Of a DNA stretch of 64,000 nt, positions 36,101 to 46,900 are shown piece by piece. How positions within the stretch are numbered: position 1 is the stretch's first letter; each line of letters begins with the position of its first letter. The stretch covers positions 558,001-622,000 of the forward strand of contig NW_026570324.1 in NCBI RefSeq assembly GCF_019649055.1. Direction: 5' to 3'. The notes beneath the pieces are model-generated. The model was not told the origin of the DNA. It made no database searches and saw only the letters and a list, made by a program, of their open reading frames with translations. Position numbers and translations under genes: made by a program. Source of the stretch: Paramacrobiotus metropolitanus (taxonomy: Eukaryota; Tardigrada; Eutardigrada; Parachela; Macrobiotidae).

Positions 36101-36891
36101 CGGAGTGTGGAGACCGGTTTCGGAGTCGCGGGGCGCTGGAGTTCCACACCAAGGTGAAACATAAGGGCTACCAGTGCTGGTACTGCGCCAAGGTGTTCCG
36201 GGCGTCAAACCTGTTGGGCAGTCACGTGGTGGAGCACAGCGTCAACGGGGAGTATCCCTGCCCCGCGTGTGACAAGATCCTACCGAATTATCCACAGATC
36301 AACGTTCATTATCAGGCGTGCCACGATGCGACGCGGCTGAAGACGTGCAGTGTGTGTCAGGCAACGTTTTTCGGGGAAGACAAACTGGACCAGCATATGG
36401 CCGCCAGCCACAGCAATGCGGACGAACGGGAAGTGAGCAAAACAGCGCGCTGTGGACGGCCGCTTGGTGCTAAACCAACTCGCGCGTGTGATTTTTGTGG
36501 GAAATCTTTTAAAAGTTATCAAGCCATGTATTACCATCGCCTCACGGTGCATTTGGGGAAGAAGCCGAAATACGCCCTGAAAGTGCGCGTGCAATGCGAT
36601 CGGTGCGGCAAGATGTTTTCTTGTAAAGAAACTTTGCATAATCACGTGCAGTGGGTGCATATGGACGGTGGCAAGAAGAAGCTCGCGTATCAAAAGGTGC
36701 GGGCGGAAAGGATAGCGGCCGGTCTGCCCGCCGATCCGATGTGCAACTATGTCCGGCCGCGGAATCGGACGGCCTTCGAGGATTTCAAGTATAAATGCGA
36801 GGAATGCCAGCTGGGATACACCTGGCAGATCTCCCTGACGAAGCACAACGAATCCCGGCATCCCGAGAAGATCCTGCAACAGCCGAAGTAG
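30112..36891 (+). CDS. PRDM-type PR/SET zinc-finger protein, copy P1, complete
   Basis: A probable nuclear DNA-binding regulator and possible lysine methyltransferase. Exons 30112-30151, 30347-30487, 31005-31228, 31869-32532, 34617-34945 and 35068-36891 sum to 3222 nt, 1073 aa. Residues 15-29 form a zinc knuckle C-x2-C-x7-C-x2-H (CGQCQKWTDLPCLSH), followed by SVASLPHILYLDVPQHG. The PR domain shows AKEAVLPLTVFGPLIGV, ETTNWMKYVRFAQ and EEQNLAAYE, then THVIFVSTKTIQPGDELKVA and a conserved Tyr (KVAYS). A ~15-residue insert sits at the exon 3/4 border. Then come a basic patch (PKKRRKL, possible nuclear signal), an acidic linker and about 18 C2H2 fingers. Fingers of the first half of the last exon repeat as a second module (both have ELLDLH/KLLDLH, CPF.A..FA.LV.HTS.H and HHP). 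The layout matches PRDM4/9/10/15 types; no KRAB is present. The intron found in P3 and P5 between linker exons is absent here. Confidence 0.9.
33038..34350 (+). mobile_element. TRIM-like element with identical 244-bp direct terminal repeats
   Basis: Terminal repeats 33038-33281 and 34107-34350 appear identical by eye, starting TATAACGCGGGGCC and ending CGTCCCGCCCTTACA. The element is flanked by the 4-bp duplication ATAG (33034-33037 and 34351-34354). It lies in the intron of P1 between exons 4 and 5. The inner 825 bp is GC-rich with repeats of GGTTCGGCTCA-GTTGGGTTCCGG and GCATCGCAGGAGGC units. I see no gag or pol, no convincing primer-binding site and no polypurine tract. Each repeat ends with a GGGCGGGGC/GTCCCGCCC hairpin. 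Identical repeats imply a young insertion. The solo copy at 26463 supports the LTR ends and the 4-bp duplication. Confidence 0.85.
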
Positions 36892-38540
36892 CAGTCGTTA
36901 ATTCTGCGTTTTTATTACTCCAGATAGATTTTGATATTAGACTGCCGCCTGCACTAGACCGGAAATGGCTGCATTGTCAGTAATCAGTCCAGTGTGAACT
37001 CCCCCATTGTCTGGAATGTATCTAGTGATTGTCGTAGGGTGATTGTAAACTTGTAATTTGTGAGAAATGCGTTTTCAGTTGTTGAGACAGACAGATTTGT
37101 TACTACAGTGGTGCAAAGTTGCGATGCTGACGCTGCGCCAGATTGTGCGATCACCGCTGACGATAAAGTGTTGGAGGAAGGTCACGTCAAGTGTCAAGTA
37201 AAACGGAATTTCGAGGAACGTCTAACAGAATTATAAGTATAACAGAATTATAAGTATTTCGAGGAACGTATAACAGAATTATAAGCAACAGCAAAATTAT
37301 TAAAATGCTCACCAGATCATCAGGATGCAAACTGGGACAAACTATTCAAGGATTAAGGAAAGAATACTCTAAAAGAAAACAGTGATTCGTTGTTCACCTG
37401 TGCTAAGGCTGTCATTACGAAAGGGGATAAAATAAGTGCCGTAGAACCATCGGTTACTGGTCAGTGGTGATTATAGGTACAAACTGTCAACAGTCTCCTG
37501 TATTTTGGATCTGAATTTTGTATTTGAATTTGATACTGATCTTTCTAACCATAAGCAGAGATGGCAGCTCTACTTTCCGCAATCTGAGCACTCCTGATCC
37601 ACCCTAACGCCTAGCAAGCAAGAAGCCTTTCTTATTTACCTGGATTATCATCGAAATCCACAACACCGGCATCAACTTCCGGTTCAACGGAAGCAGTGGA
37701 TATTTCCATTGACGGAGAGATCAGTACGATAGGAATAATTACCGTAATAATCTATCCTACCGACCTAACTCCACGACAGAGAATGAGCTGGTATCTCAAT
37801 GTGGCATAGCTAAGTCTAAAAAATAATCTTTTTAATTTCAACCCCGTACAAGCAAATGCAAAATGCCGTAACAGTTACCGTAACAGTTTGCCTGTGCTTT
37901 CCGAGTCGGACAGTGTGCCCAGTAACACAATACGAGTATTATCGCGATTCCTCATTAGACCTGACTCACCTGAGGCCCGTCAATGCAATCGCGCCCGGAA
38001 GAAGCCTTTTGATTGTGGTTGCCGGTATGTGGCCGTGCTGACCATGCGGTCCACAAGGCCTTTGGCGCCTTATCTCCAACGGCCGTATTATGTCAAACAG
38101 TATCGGTACGGAGTATAAGTTGTCATAATCCACGGAACTTTCAGTTAACCGCGTGCATGCGTACGTCAGTACGTACGCAGTACGGTACTACAACCAAGAC
38201 TCCAGAATGCGCACAGTATCACCAGTTTCTTTGGAACTACGGTGCGCATACGTTGTTGTAGCTTGTGCACTCCTTAGTTTCAAGAATTGTTTTGATTTCA
38301 GATCCGATGCTAATCTGTCCAGTAGACTTTCCAAAGGGCGGGCCTCTTTTTCCGGAACCGACTTTTCTGCCGATCCTCGCAATTCCCAGCTCTCCTTTAA
38401 AAGTAATTAATACCACCGTTTATTACGTTCAACGCGACTGCGACGGGTTTAACTAATTTCAAAGATTCAGCTGCGTACGCTGATTTGGTTACGCACTGGG
38501 ACTACGCAGTATTCGGAGTCGAAGAGTATTCTGCACAGCT
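36892..38540. other. spacer between P1 and P2 and P2 upstream region
   Basis: No gene. A short tandem repeat (GAGGAACGT and TAACAGAATTATAAG units) lies at 37209-37285. From about 37470 and 37990 the DNA resembles the P3 upstream region (43337-43920): GTATTTTGGATCTGAATTTT, GGTCCACAAGGCCTTTGGCG, ATCCACGGAACTTTC. It is therefore a copied 5' region of the gene family. Confidence 0.6.
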
Positions 38541-41500
38541 ATGCCTCCTCCGACGCGCTGCGTACCCTTGGATTTAATTTGTACGTTTTATGTTAAATTA
38601 TGTAGAATATTCGGTTAACAGGTACTTTCTATTTAGCATATTCCCCTCCGTGAAGCTCCGGTAAAACTAATTAAACATAATTATTAAGACGTACGCCCTA
38701 TATCACTGAACTTGAACGTTGAATAATTGTTACTATGTTTTATGTACAGTACTGTGCTTTTCAGAGACACATTTATTCGCTTAAAGCCAAAGGGCAACGC
38801 AATGGAATTCTTACGCAATGGTTTTGTTCAGATGTTCAGAAAAGGTTGAATTTTAAGTTTTCAAAAATAATTTACCGGCTAATTTAAGGAAGTGACCATT
38901 AGCTAAAATCAAAGAGGTTTAGAACCTATGTAAAATTTTCGAAATCCAGTACCCGGCGTATGTATGGTACCCCATGTTTTTCCAGTCTATGTGCTTGAGA
39001 ATGCGTAGTCGAACCAGGCGATGGGTACAATTATAAGCAATTCAACCTGGAAGATTTTCTACCGTATGCTTTCTGTACCTAGGTCCATGAGACATCTCCA
39101 TTGGTGTCCGATCCGGATTCTGCTTCCCCCACACGAACTCACGTGGCATTTGTTACAACGAAAACGATTCTGCCGGGTGATGAACTGAAGGTGGCCTACT
39201 CCCTGGTTTATTTTCAAAGTCTCGGCTGCCGTCGTTGGTCGCAGGTGCAAAAGGCAGGCGATAATGTAACGGCAGCCAGCCATATTGGTACGTACCAATA
39301 CTAATCATATACTAATCATAATCAAGATCCTTCCTCTACGTGGGAAAACCATGTGGCACCAGACCTTTCAACCAGTGTACTGTGCCGTACAACAACGCCC
39401 ACCATTAACAATTCGCCGATCTTTAATATGGTCTACTTGATGCAAAATCATCGTGAACCGGAGTTTAAATCGACCCAGGCCGGTGCACCGTTTCCAGAAA
39501 ACAAGCACAATCATAGCGGTCGGGTGTCCACCAACTCGGGTATGCGAAGGGTTTCTATTCTGAACAGAATTGCGGGTGACCAATCATAAAATATTTTGTT
39601 ACCTAAAGATTTCGTAATAGATACGTATCTCTATATGTCTGATTACTCTGTATATCCAGTGCTTACAAACTCCGTTGACCGGCCGGTTTGGTCACCTTTC
39701 ATTAATTACCATTTCGCTCTGCCATATAATTATGTGATTATATTTCAGTTAGGGTGATTTTTCGAAGCGAATCTACGTGCTCTTCCTCGCGAGCCGGTTT
39801 CTTAAACCGCACATGCATATGGCCACTAGAGATGGGCATCGGATAAGAATATCCGATTTTGTCCTATCCGAATCCGAATTTCGGATAGAATAAAAGATAA
39901 TTATACGAAATGTTATAAGAATAAGAATAATTTGCCGTAGCACTCGGATAGGGTCGGATAAATGACAGCGTGTCCCAACTTTATACCAATAAAATCATTT
40001 AAATTGTTAATTTTGCGCATTTTCACATTGTTTTTAAAATTCGGATAGGATTAGGATAAAAAAATGTTACCCGATGCCAGTCTCGAACAGCCACGTCTTG
40101 CGGTTTAGCAGCCGTACGGTAACTAGTTCCCCTTTGAAATTGAGACCTACCTATTGTATCTCGCAGGTGCAAATGCGCGAAAGCGCAGAAAGTTATCCAT
40201 CCCCATCCGTCCGGATCCTTGCCGTCCGATGAAGATCCTGCTGAGAATTTGTCAGGCGATATAGCGGCTGTTAACGCGCATGGGATAGATGCTGCCGAAA
40301 CGGCAGCCGGTTCGGTTGAACCGGAAGTTAATAGCGATGAAGTGGTTTTCGATGACATGGGAAACGATAACACAGGTGAGAGACGGTTTTTTTCGCTGTG
40401 AATGAGTTCGAATCTGCGATCTGTTATATTAGACGAAGAAATTGCGGAACCCAACGCGCTGGTCGCGCCAGATGACAGTTCCGGCGAAGCCTCCGATGGA
40501 GCGATACTGAAAATGAACAGGTTAAAATCACGAGCCCACCTCGAGCTGCGGAAAACTGGAGCATGTTTGGTGTGCGGCGAACATGCCCGTCCATCTGGAC
40601 TCGATGCACACCGACGAGGACATCCGAGCTGTGGATGATGCGTGTTTCTTCTGTCATCGGAAGTTCGCAAATCGCTCCTCATTTCGCACTCATTTTAGAC
40701 GGGTAAGCACATAAACAGATTGCAACTTTTGTTGCTCAAAATTAGATTTTGGAAAGGCTAACTTTTGCAGGTCCATTCCGCAGCAGCGGCTTGGCCCGAT
40801 GAAGCCAGTCAAGCTGTGGCTGTGGAATTCATGCGTCAAACAGGGTTCCTAAATTACCGTTGCACCAAATGCTGCAAAACGTTACCCAGTAAAACGCTCC
40901 TGGATGTGCACAGTTTTATGCATGGTAACTCTGCTGATACTGTCACTGATCAGCATGAAGAACAGTGTTCAGAATGCCCTTTTGTGACGGCAAGTTTCGC
41001 CGAACTGGTCAAACACACATCGGAGCACGCTGTGTCGTTCCGGACAGAAGGACATTTCTGTCTTCTGTGCGGTGCCGCGTTAGGAAACTGGGCCCGTCAC
41101 CACATGGAAAGCCACCACCGGAAGCGTTGAAACTGATCATGGAAGGATGGCAGTTCCAGTGTCCGGAGTGTCGGCAGAAATTCGGACAGAATTCCCATCT
41201 CAACACCCATGTGTGGATACAGCACAAACTACTGTGCCAAGATAATCCGTACAGTCAGACTGCTTAGCTGTCATGTCGTGGAGCACAAGGTTAACGGGGG
41301 ATATCCTTGTCCGGCATGTGATAAGATCTTGCCCAGTTATGCACGAGTCAATGTTCATTATCAGGCGTGCCGTGAAACGCTGCGCTCGAAGGCGCGCAGT
41401 ATGCGCCAGATAAATTGTTGTGGTGAAGACAAGCTGGACGCGCATATGGCGACGTTGGACAGTAGTGCAAACCAAACAAATGGAGCGACGAGGAGCAGAA

Positions 41501-41550
41501 CACTGCGTCATGCATCGACAAACAACACTTTAACAAAGGGTATATGATCG
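38541..41550 (+). pseudogene. PRDM-type gene copy P2, without knuckle and first PR exons
   Basis: Exon 1 (38541-38580, 40 nt like all copies; RCVPLDLI) has a GTACG donor. The zinc-knuckle exon and first PR exon are absent. The second PR exon is at 39083 (HETSPLVS, then THVAFVTTKTILPGDELKVA). Its linker is broken after AASHIG, where a short insert brings stops near 39301. Linker material resumes at 39353-39585. A further exon at 40167-40375 is frameshifted before LPSDEDPAENLSGDIAAVNA. The finger exon 40433-40702 loses frame near 40585, and the last exon from 40771 loses it near 41125. It then jumps across a deletion to the CHVVEHKVNGGYPCPACDK finger at about 41270 and peters out by 41550. Inactive beyond reasonable doubt. 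Confidence 0.9.
39827..40086. mobile_element. hAT-like miniature element in P2
   Basis: The left end TAGAGATGGGCATCGGATAA and the reverse complement of the right end (TCGAGACTGGCATCGGGTAA) are imperfect inverted repeats. Flanks ATGGCCAC and ACAGCCAC agree at 6 of 8 positions, as for an old 8-bp duplication. TAGAGATGGGCA-type ends are common in hAT elements. The 260-bp element contains repeated ATCCGAT/TCGGATA motifs and no coding sequence. Confidence 0.6.
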
Positions 41551-43924
41551 TGGCTTGCGTTTGGGAAAGAGGAGGAAAAATGCCAGCGAGAGTGAGCATG
41601 AAGTCTCTGCGTCACGATGTATGCCGATCAATGAAGCTGGAAGAAGCACATGCGCCGGGTGCGTACCGGCAGCGCCAAAGAGAAGTTAACCAGAGATCAC
41701 GCGGACAAGGTAGCGGCCGGTCTTCCCGCCAATACGGTCAGCCGTCAAGCAGCAGTCAATAATTCTTGGCGGGCGTGCGATTAGTTCTGCGAAATCTTTG
41801 TACTAATTTTCTGTTTGACATAGAAAATGACTGGATTTTTTGCGCTACAGAGTATATGTAATGAGGTGGTTCTGAAAAATGCCTCCGGATTTGCCTAGAT
41901 TGAGGAATTTGATGATATGCAGTAATAACTGGTAGCAACGCGCAATGCTGGGAGTGATGCTTCGTGTCGCCCCAAAAATCTATGATTGCAAATTCGCAGG
42001 TACAGTGTCGGATAAAGGTCATTACTCAGTTTAAGAGGGTTTATGGAACTATTGATTCGCTTCACAAGAGCGCGCCGCAGCAGTGTGCACGAAACAAGTG
42101 CAGCGACGGGAAGCACAACGTGTCGATTTAAGACCGGAAACGACTGCAGTTTCTGTATCCCGCGTCGACCTTTTTAATGTCGTTTTAAACCGTTCTTACG
42201 TGTACAGATATTTAGGAAACTGCGTCTAGAAAACCTGAACTACATTTTAAATTATTATTGTTCTGTGTGACGTAACCGCAGTGTCTTTTGTATGCACTGA
42301 AAAAAGTACATTACGTATCTGTTTTAGGTGCAGAAGAAAACGTTCTTGCAAATTTGCATTACGGTATACTTAAAAATCTCGTTGAAAAATTTGTCAATGG
42401 TGAGAACCAACACTGAAAATAAAAGCCTACATCGCACGCCCGAAATCAGTTACATGCATGTACCCAAGAACTTACTGTACTATAGCTAGAATGACTGGGA
42501 ACGGACTCCGCAACAGTCGACTACGTCATCACTGTCGCATACAGAAAGCGCTGCTGTGCTAATCCTTACCATCGTCCCACAGACTGTGTAGTCTCGTTTA
42601 GAAGATATTCTGAAGTTTCTTTCTCATAAAAGGCTCTCTGAGATTTTATTAGATCATATTAAATATTAAAATCCCAATTTCGGGGGGTGGAAATAGAAAT
42701 CTGCTGAGAAAACTGACAAAAACCGTAAAAAACGCGCATCTGTCACCATGGCAGCCGCCCTCCTGTGTATGCGAGAGTGATAACGTCAAACGGTTGGTTA
42801 CCAGTCCTTCTCACACTATAATAAGTACTTGATGTACCACCAGGCAAATTAAAATGCCGCGCAACCAGACGTTTCTATGTTTGAGCCCCGGGCTGACCAC
42901 CGGCTGTCTGCTGTCGTCCGTCCGTCATGATTTGTGTTTATCAGTTCAAGTTGATATCTTACCTGCTTGTAATTTGGCTTTTATAGCAGTACATAAACCA
43001 AGTATCAAAGATTGTGAGATAGGATATAGGTGAAAGAACAACGGCTTCGACTTGTATGGGAAAAGAAAGAAAGAGTCTGCAAATGTAAAATTAATGTACT
43101 TACTTAATACATGTGCACAGTGTATAGGTAATCGACCCCGTGCAATATCTATATGACTGCAACAAACTGCCGGTACCCGAGCCGTAAGTATGTAACTGCA
43201 CATTCTTATATAAGGGACTAAATCTGCGGCCTGCCCCTGCTATGTATGTGATGGCCACTCATCACGTTAATGTAGCAGCATAGTAGTTATAAGAGGAAAC
43301 GAAAAACAAACTTAAAGCAGAAACATTAATTTTCATCTATGTTTTCCAAGTCGCCGGAAGAGCTTTTTCGACCCTGATTGGCCGGCAGACTACTGTGCTG
43401 CCCATACGATCCACAATGCCAATCGGGCCTTCTTCTCCCGGCCATTGCATACAGCTTATATCAAACACAGCCACAGGTACATGGTGCGAAATCCACGGAA
43501 CTTTCCGAAAACAGCGTCTGTACGTACGCCGTACTTGTACGGTACTACCACCGCAACTCAAAGAGGAGGTACATACCCTGCCGGTTTTTATTCGTAGCTA
43601 TCGTAGATTGTGCACATGCACTTTGGATCTGAATATTGGATTTTGAGTCTGACAATAATCTTTCTAGCCTTGCTGAAGTTCGGGACTGCTTTTCCGCCAC
43701 CGACTGTTCCGACGATATCAGCTATGGTCCAGCTTTCCTTTAGCATGATGGATATTATTGCGCTCTCGGCCCGTATCGGCCGTGACTGTGGCGGATACGA
43801 AGAGTATCGAGTCTATCGACTATCGAGCGTGTACTAACTTAATTTAGTGTACTAACTTCATTGCGGACTGCATGGCACTGCGGGGACAGAACAAGAGCTT
43901 ATCCTGACAGCACTTTCCACAGTC
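41551..43924. other. spacer between P2 and P3 and P3 upstream region
   Basis: No supported gene at 41551-43336. The segment 43337-43920 is the 5' flank of P3 and has relatives before P2 (about 37990-38300), before P4 (about 50080-50200 and 52170-52337) and, inverted, at 48905-49210. Landmark sequences are GCATACAGCTTATATCAAAC, ATCCACGGAACTTTC and CACATGCACTTTGGATCTGA. Conservation across copies suggests promoter or leader function, or simply recent duplication. Confidence 0.55.
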
Positions 43925-46900
43925 ATGTTCGTTCCGCCGCGCTGTGACCCCTTGGAGCTAATTTGTAAGTTTGTAGAATTATACATGTATACGTAGTTAT
44001 TACTTCGCTTATATATCTCTGGGAGGCTCTGCTGAGTGTCCCTGTTGCGTCCTTTATCGGGAATATGCATTGGTGTTTCACAGCTACCTACTCTGACGTT
44101 TTGATTGGCTTTTAATCGTCGTTTGCTTTATTTTGCTGCAATTTTTAGTTTGCGAGCTGTGTAAGAAATGGACGCATGTCCCATGCTTTTTGCATGCCAA
44201 ACGCGTACGAGATGCTGCTGCAGTGCCGTATTCTGTCATTTCTGTGGCAAGCCTTCCCAACGTTTTGTACTTGGATGTGCCTCAACATGGCCAGTCTGGT
44301 GAGGTCACCAATAGAAAAACTACAGATAAATTACGAATTACAATTGCACAGTGAGTTTCGCTTAAGGCCATGGCTAGTTTGGCTTTATTCAGATGAAGAA
44401 GGTCGGTTTTTTAAGTTTCTTGAAATCGTATTTTCTTTTTTGATACTTTGTTATATCCAGTTTAAATTGAGAAAAATTCACAACTTAAAACCGGAAAGAT
44501 TGGCTTTAAACACACAGTTTAAAATGTGAACTGAATAAATCACGCTAAAAAATTAACTAGTCTTCAGGCAACCACACAGAATTTTAGATAGACCACCCAG
44601 AAAATCGTAAACGTAGTCCTCCTGCACCTTGTTAGAGCTTTTTTTGAAAAAATTTTGTAAACTTCACAAACTTAAAAAAACACATTTAGGGTTTCGATTT
44701 TCGTAAATAACTTGAGTTAAAACATTTTTTTTCAAAATCGCTCTCGCAATTATACTTCTAAGGCATTTCCACACCCAATGCATCAAGTTTAAAAATTATG
44801 TTAGATCGCCTGAATTAGGAGTTAGTTTTCAAACTTTATCTGGTGCAATTTGAACGGTAGCCTTCAAAAGTTCATGCAAGTTTATATCACTCATGGGCAT
44901 GTTGACTGTTTCAGCCCACCACACATATCAAACCATAGTGACTATCCAGACAGCCATTGCCCGCTTCTTACCACACTTGAGTGTGATCAAAATCTATTGT
45001 CTTTCGGTGTTTGCTTTGATTCCGCTGACCAGTGCTGTGTTATGGCTGGCAGTAGAACAAAAGATGCGTAGCCCGATTCTGTGCTCTCCATTGATTTCAT
45101 CGCAGGTGCGCTAACTTGCATATGCGTTCGTAATGGTGAGCCGGGCCAGTCACTGCTAGCATCGTTACTCAGTTAAGGCAGCTAACTTAAAAAATTTATA
45201 TTTCATAACCCTGGATTTTTATCACTTCAATGTTTTTACCATCGGATAGAGCAGTCTTCAATCTGTAAAGCGCCTTACTTCTGCAAAATGGCCTGTTATG
45301 AATAAAGCCGAACTAGCCATGGCCTTAAATGGTACAAATACCTTTAATAAATTTTTTTAAATATAAAATAAGAGGGAAAGATTGATCATTCGAAAGGAAA
45401 ATTTTAGAGGTTACCTGTTGGAACCGTTTCTTAATTTGAAAAAATAAGCAACTGAGAATTATAGGTGTATGTCCAAGGATCTTGCAACGAAGAAAAACAA
45501 AACTTAATAATGTATTCGATAAAATACGTGGGAAATGTGATTAATTACGCTAGAACCTAGATATAAAGTTATATAATAATATAAATCCAAAACATATCGT
45601 GGTTTGAGAGACTCAGAAGAGCACACCACGCCGTTTTATTAGGCAAAGCGGTTTTCGCCAAGGAAACCATTCCGCGTATGACAGTTTTCGGTCCATTAAT
45701 CGGTGAACTCAGTACAAGTAAATCGGCGGATGTGGCGTTTGCCTGCGGAAAGCCAACGACAAAACGACTGCATTATTTCCAGCTGGAATCGGATAAGACT
45801 TCCAACTGGATGAAATTTGTTAGATTTGCAGCAACTCCAGAGGAGCAAAATTTGGCTGCATTCGAAGTACGTAGCAAATATACAGATAGTTTACAGATCA
45901 AGTACTCGTACAGTATGATACTTGGTTTTGATTGTACGTGGTCTTTGATTTTAACCAGAGTAGTTTGTCTCGGTATGCACTCCACTGTAGGTTAAAGAAA
46001 CATCTCCATTGCTATCCGATCCGGATGCTATTTCCCCCACACGAACTCATGTGTTATTTGTTTCAACGAAAGCGATTTTGCCGGGCGATGAACTGAAGGT
46101 GGCGTACTCGCTAATTTATTGCCAAGATATCGGCTGTCCTGTGCGGTTGAACGCTCAACAAGCAGGCGACAACGTAATAGCAGCCAGTCATATTGGTGGT
46201 GATGACCACGAGGATCCGTCTTCCACGTGGAAAATCCTTGTTAGGACGAGAACCCACCTTCGGCCCATTATCGTACCGAGAGATGGTTCGGGACGACCCG
46301 TTAATACAGTCCGGTTGATGCATAATCATAATGAACCGCACTCCGAATCTACCGAGAATGGTGCGTCCCTAAAAGATAAGGAAAATCACAGCACTCGAGC
46401 TTCCGATTCCACGATTTCAGGTGTGTGGCCTATGAAGGAAGCACTTAAATTTTTAAAAAAACCATTACTTGCTCAGTTGTAAGTACTAGAAACATACATC
46501 GAGAATTGACAATTAAAATTACCGCTATGTAGGATCTGTTGACCGGCCGGTTTGGCCATGACATTACATCATCTCATACTGTTTCGTTCTACCAAATACG
46601 TCGTAACACTTTCAGCGGGTCGCAGTTTCCGAAGCGAAGCGGCAAACTTGCAATAGAGCTCCAACTAGCGAGGTGGCTCCACGAGCTGTTTAACGATGTA
46701 TGTGGCCCACTGCATATCTGACGGGCTCTATGATCCGGTGAAAATTTCATCTTCGCCTCGGTAAAATAGTTAGCGTGGAGTTAGTTAGGCTCGGTGAAAT
46801 AACCACCTCGTACGGTTTAGCGGCCGTCACCGTCGCCGTCACTTTAGCCCCTTACCGTAGCTAGCTTCGCTTCGAAACTAGTGAGACCGACTCTTTGTTT

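Noticed and set aside
35653-36879. Long minus-strand frames (up to 199 codons) opposite the zinc-finger exon of P1
   Set aside because: They are antisense shadows of a C2H2 exon: codon bias of the sense strand leaves few stops on the other strand, and no domain is seen.
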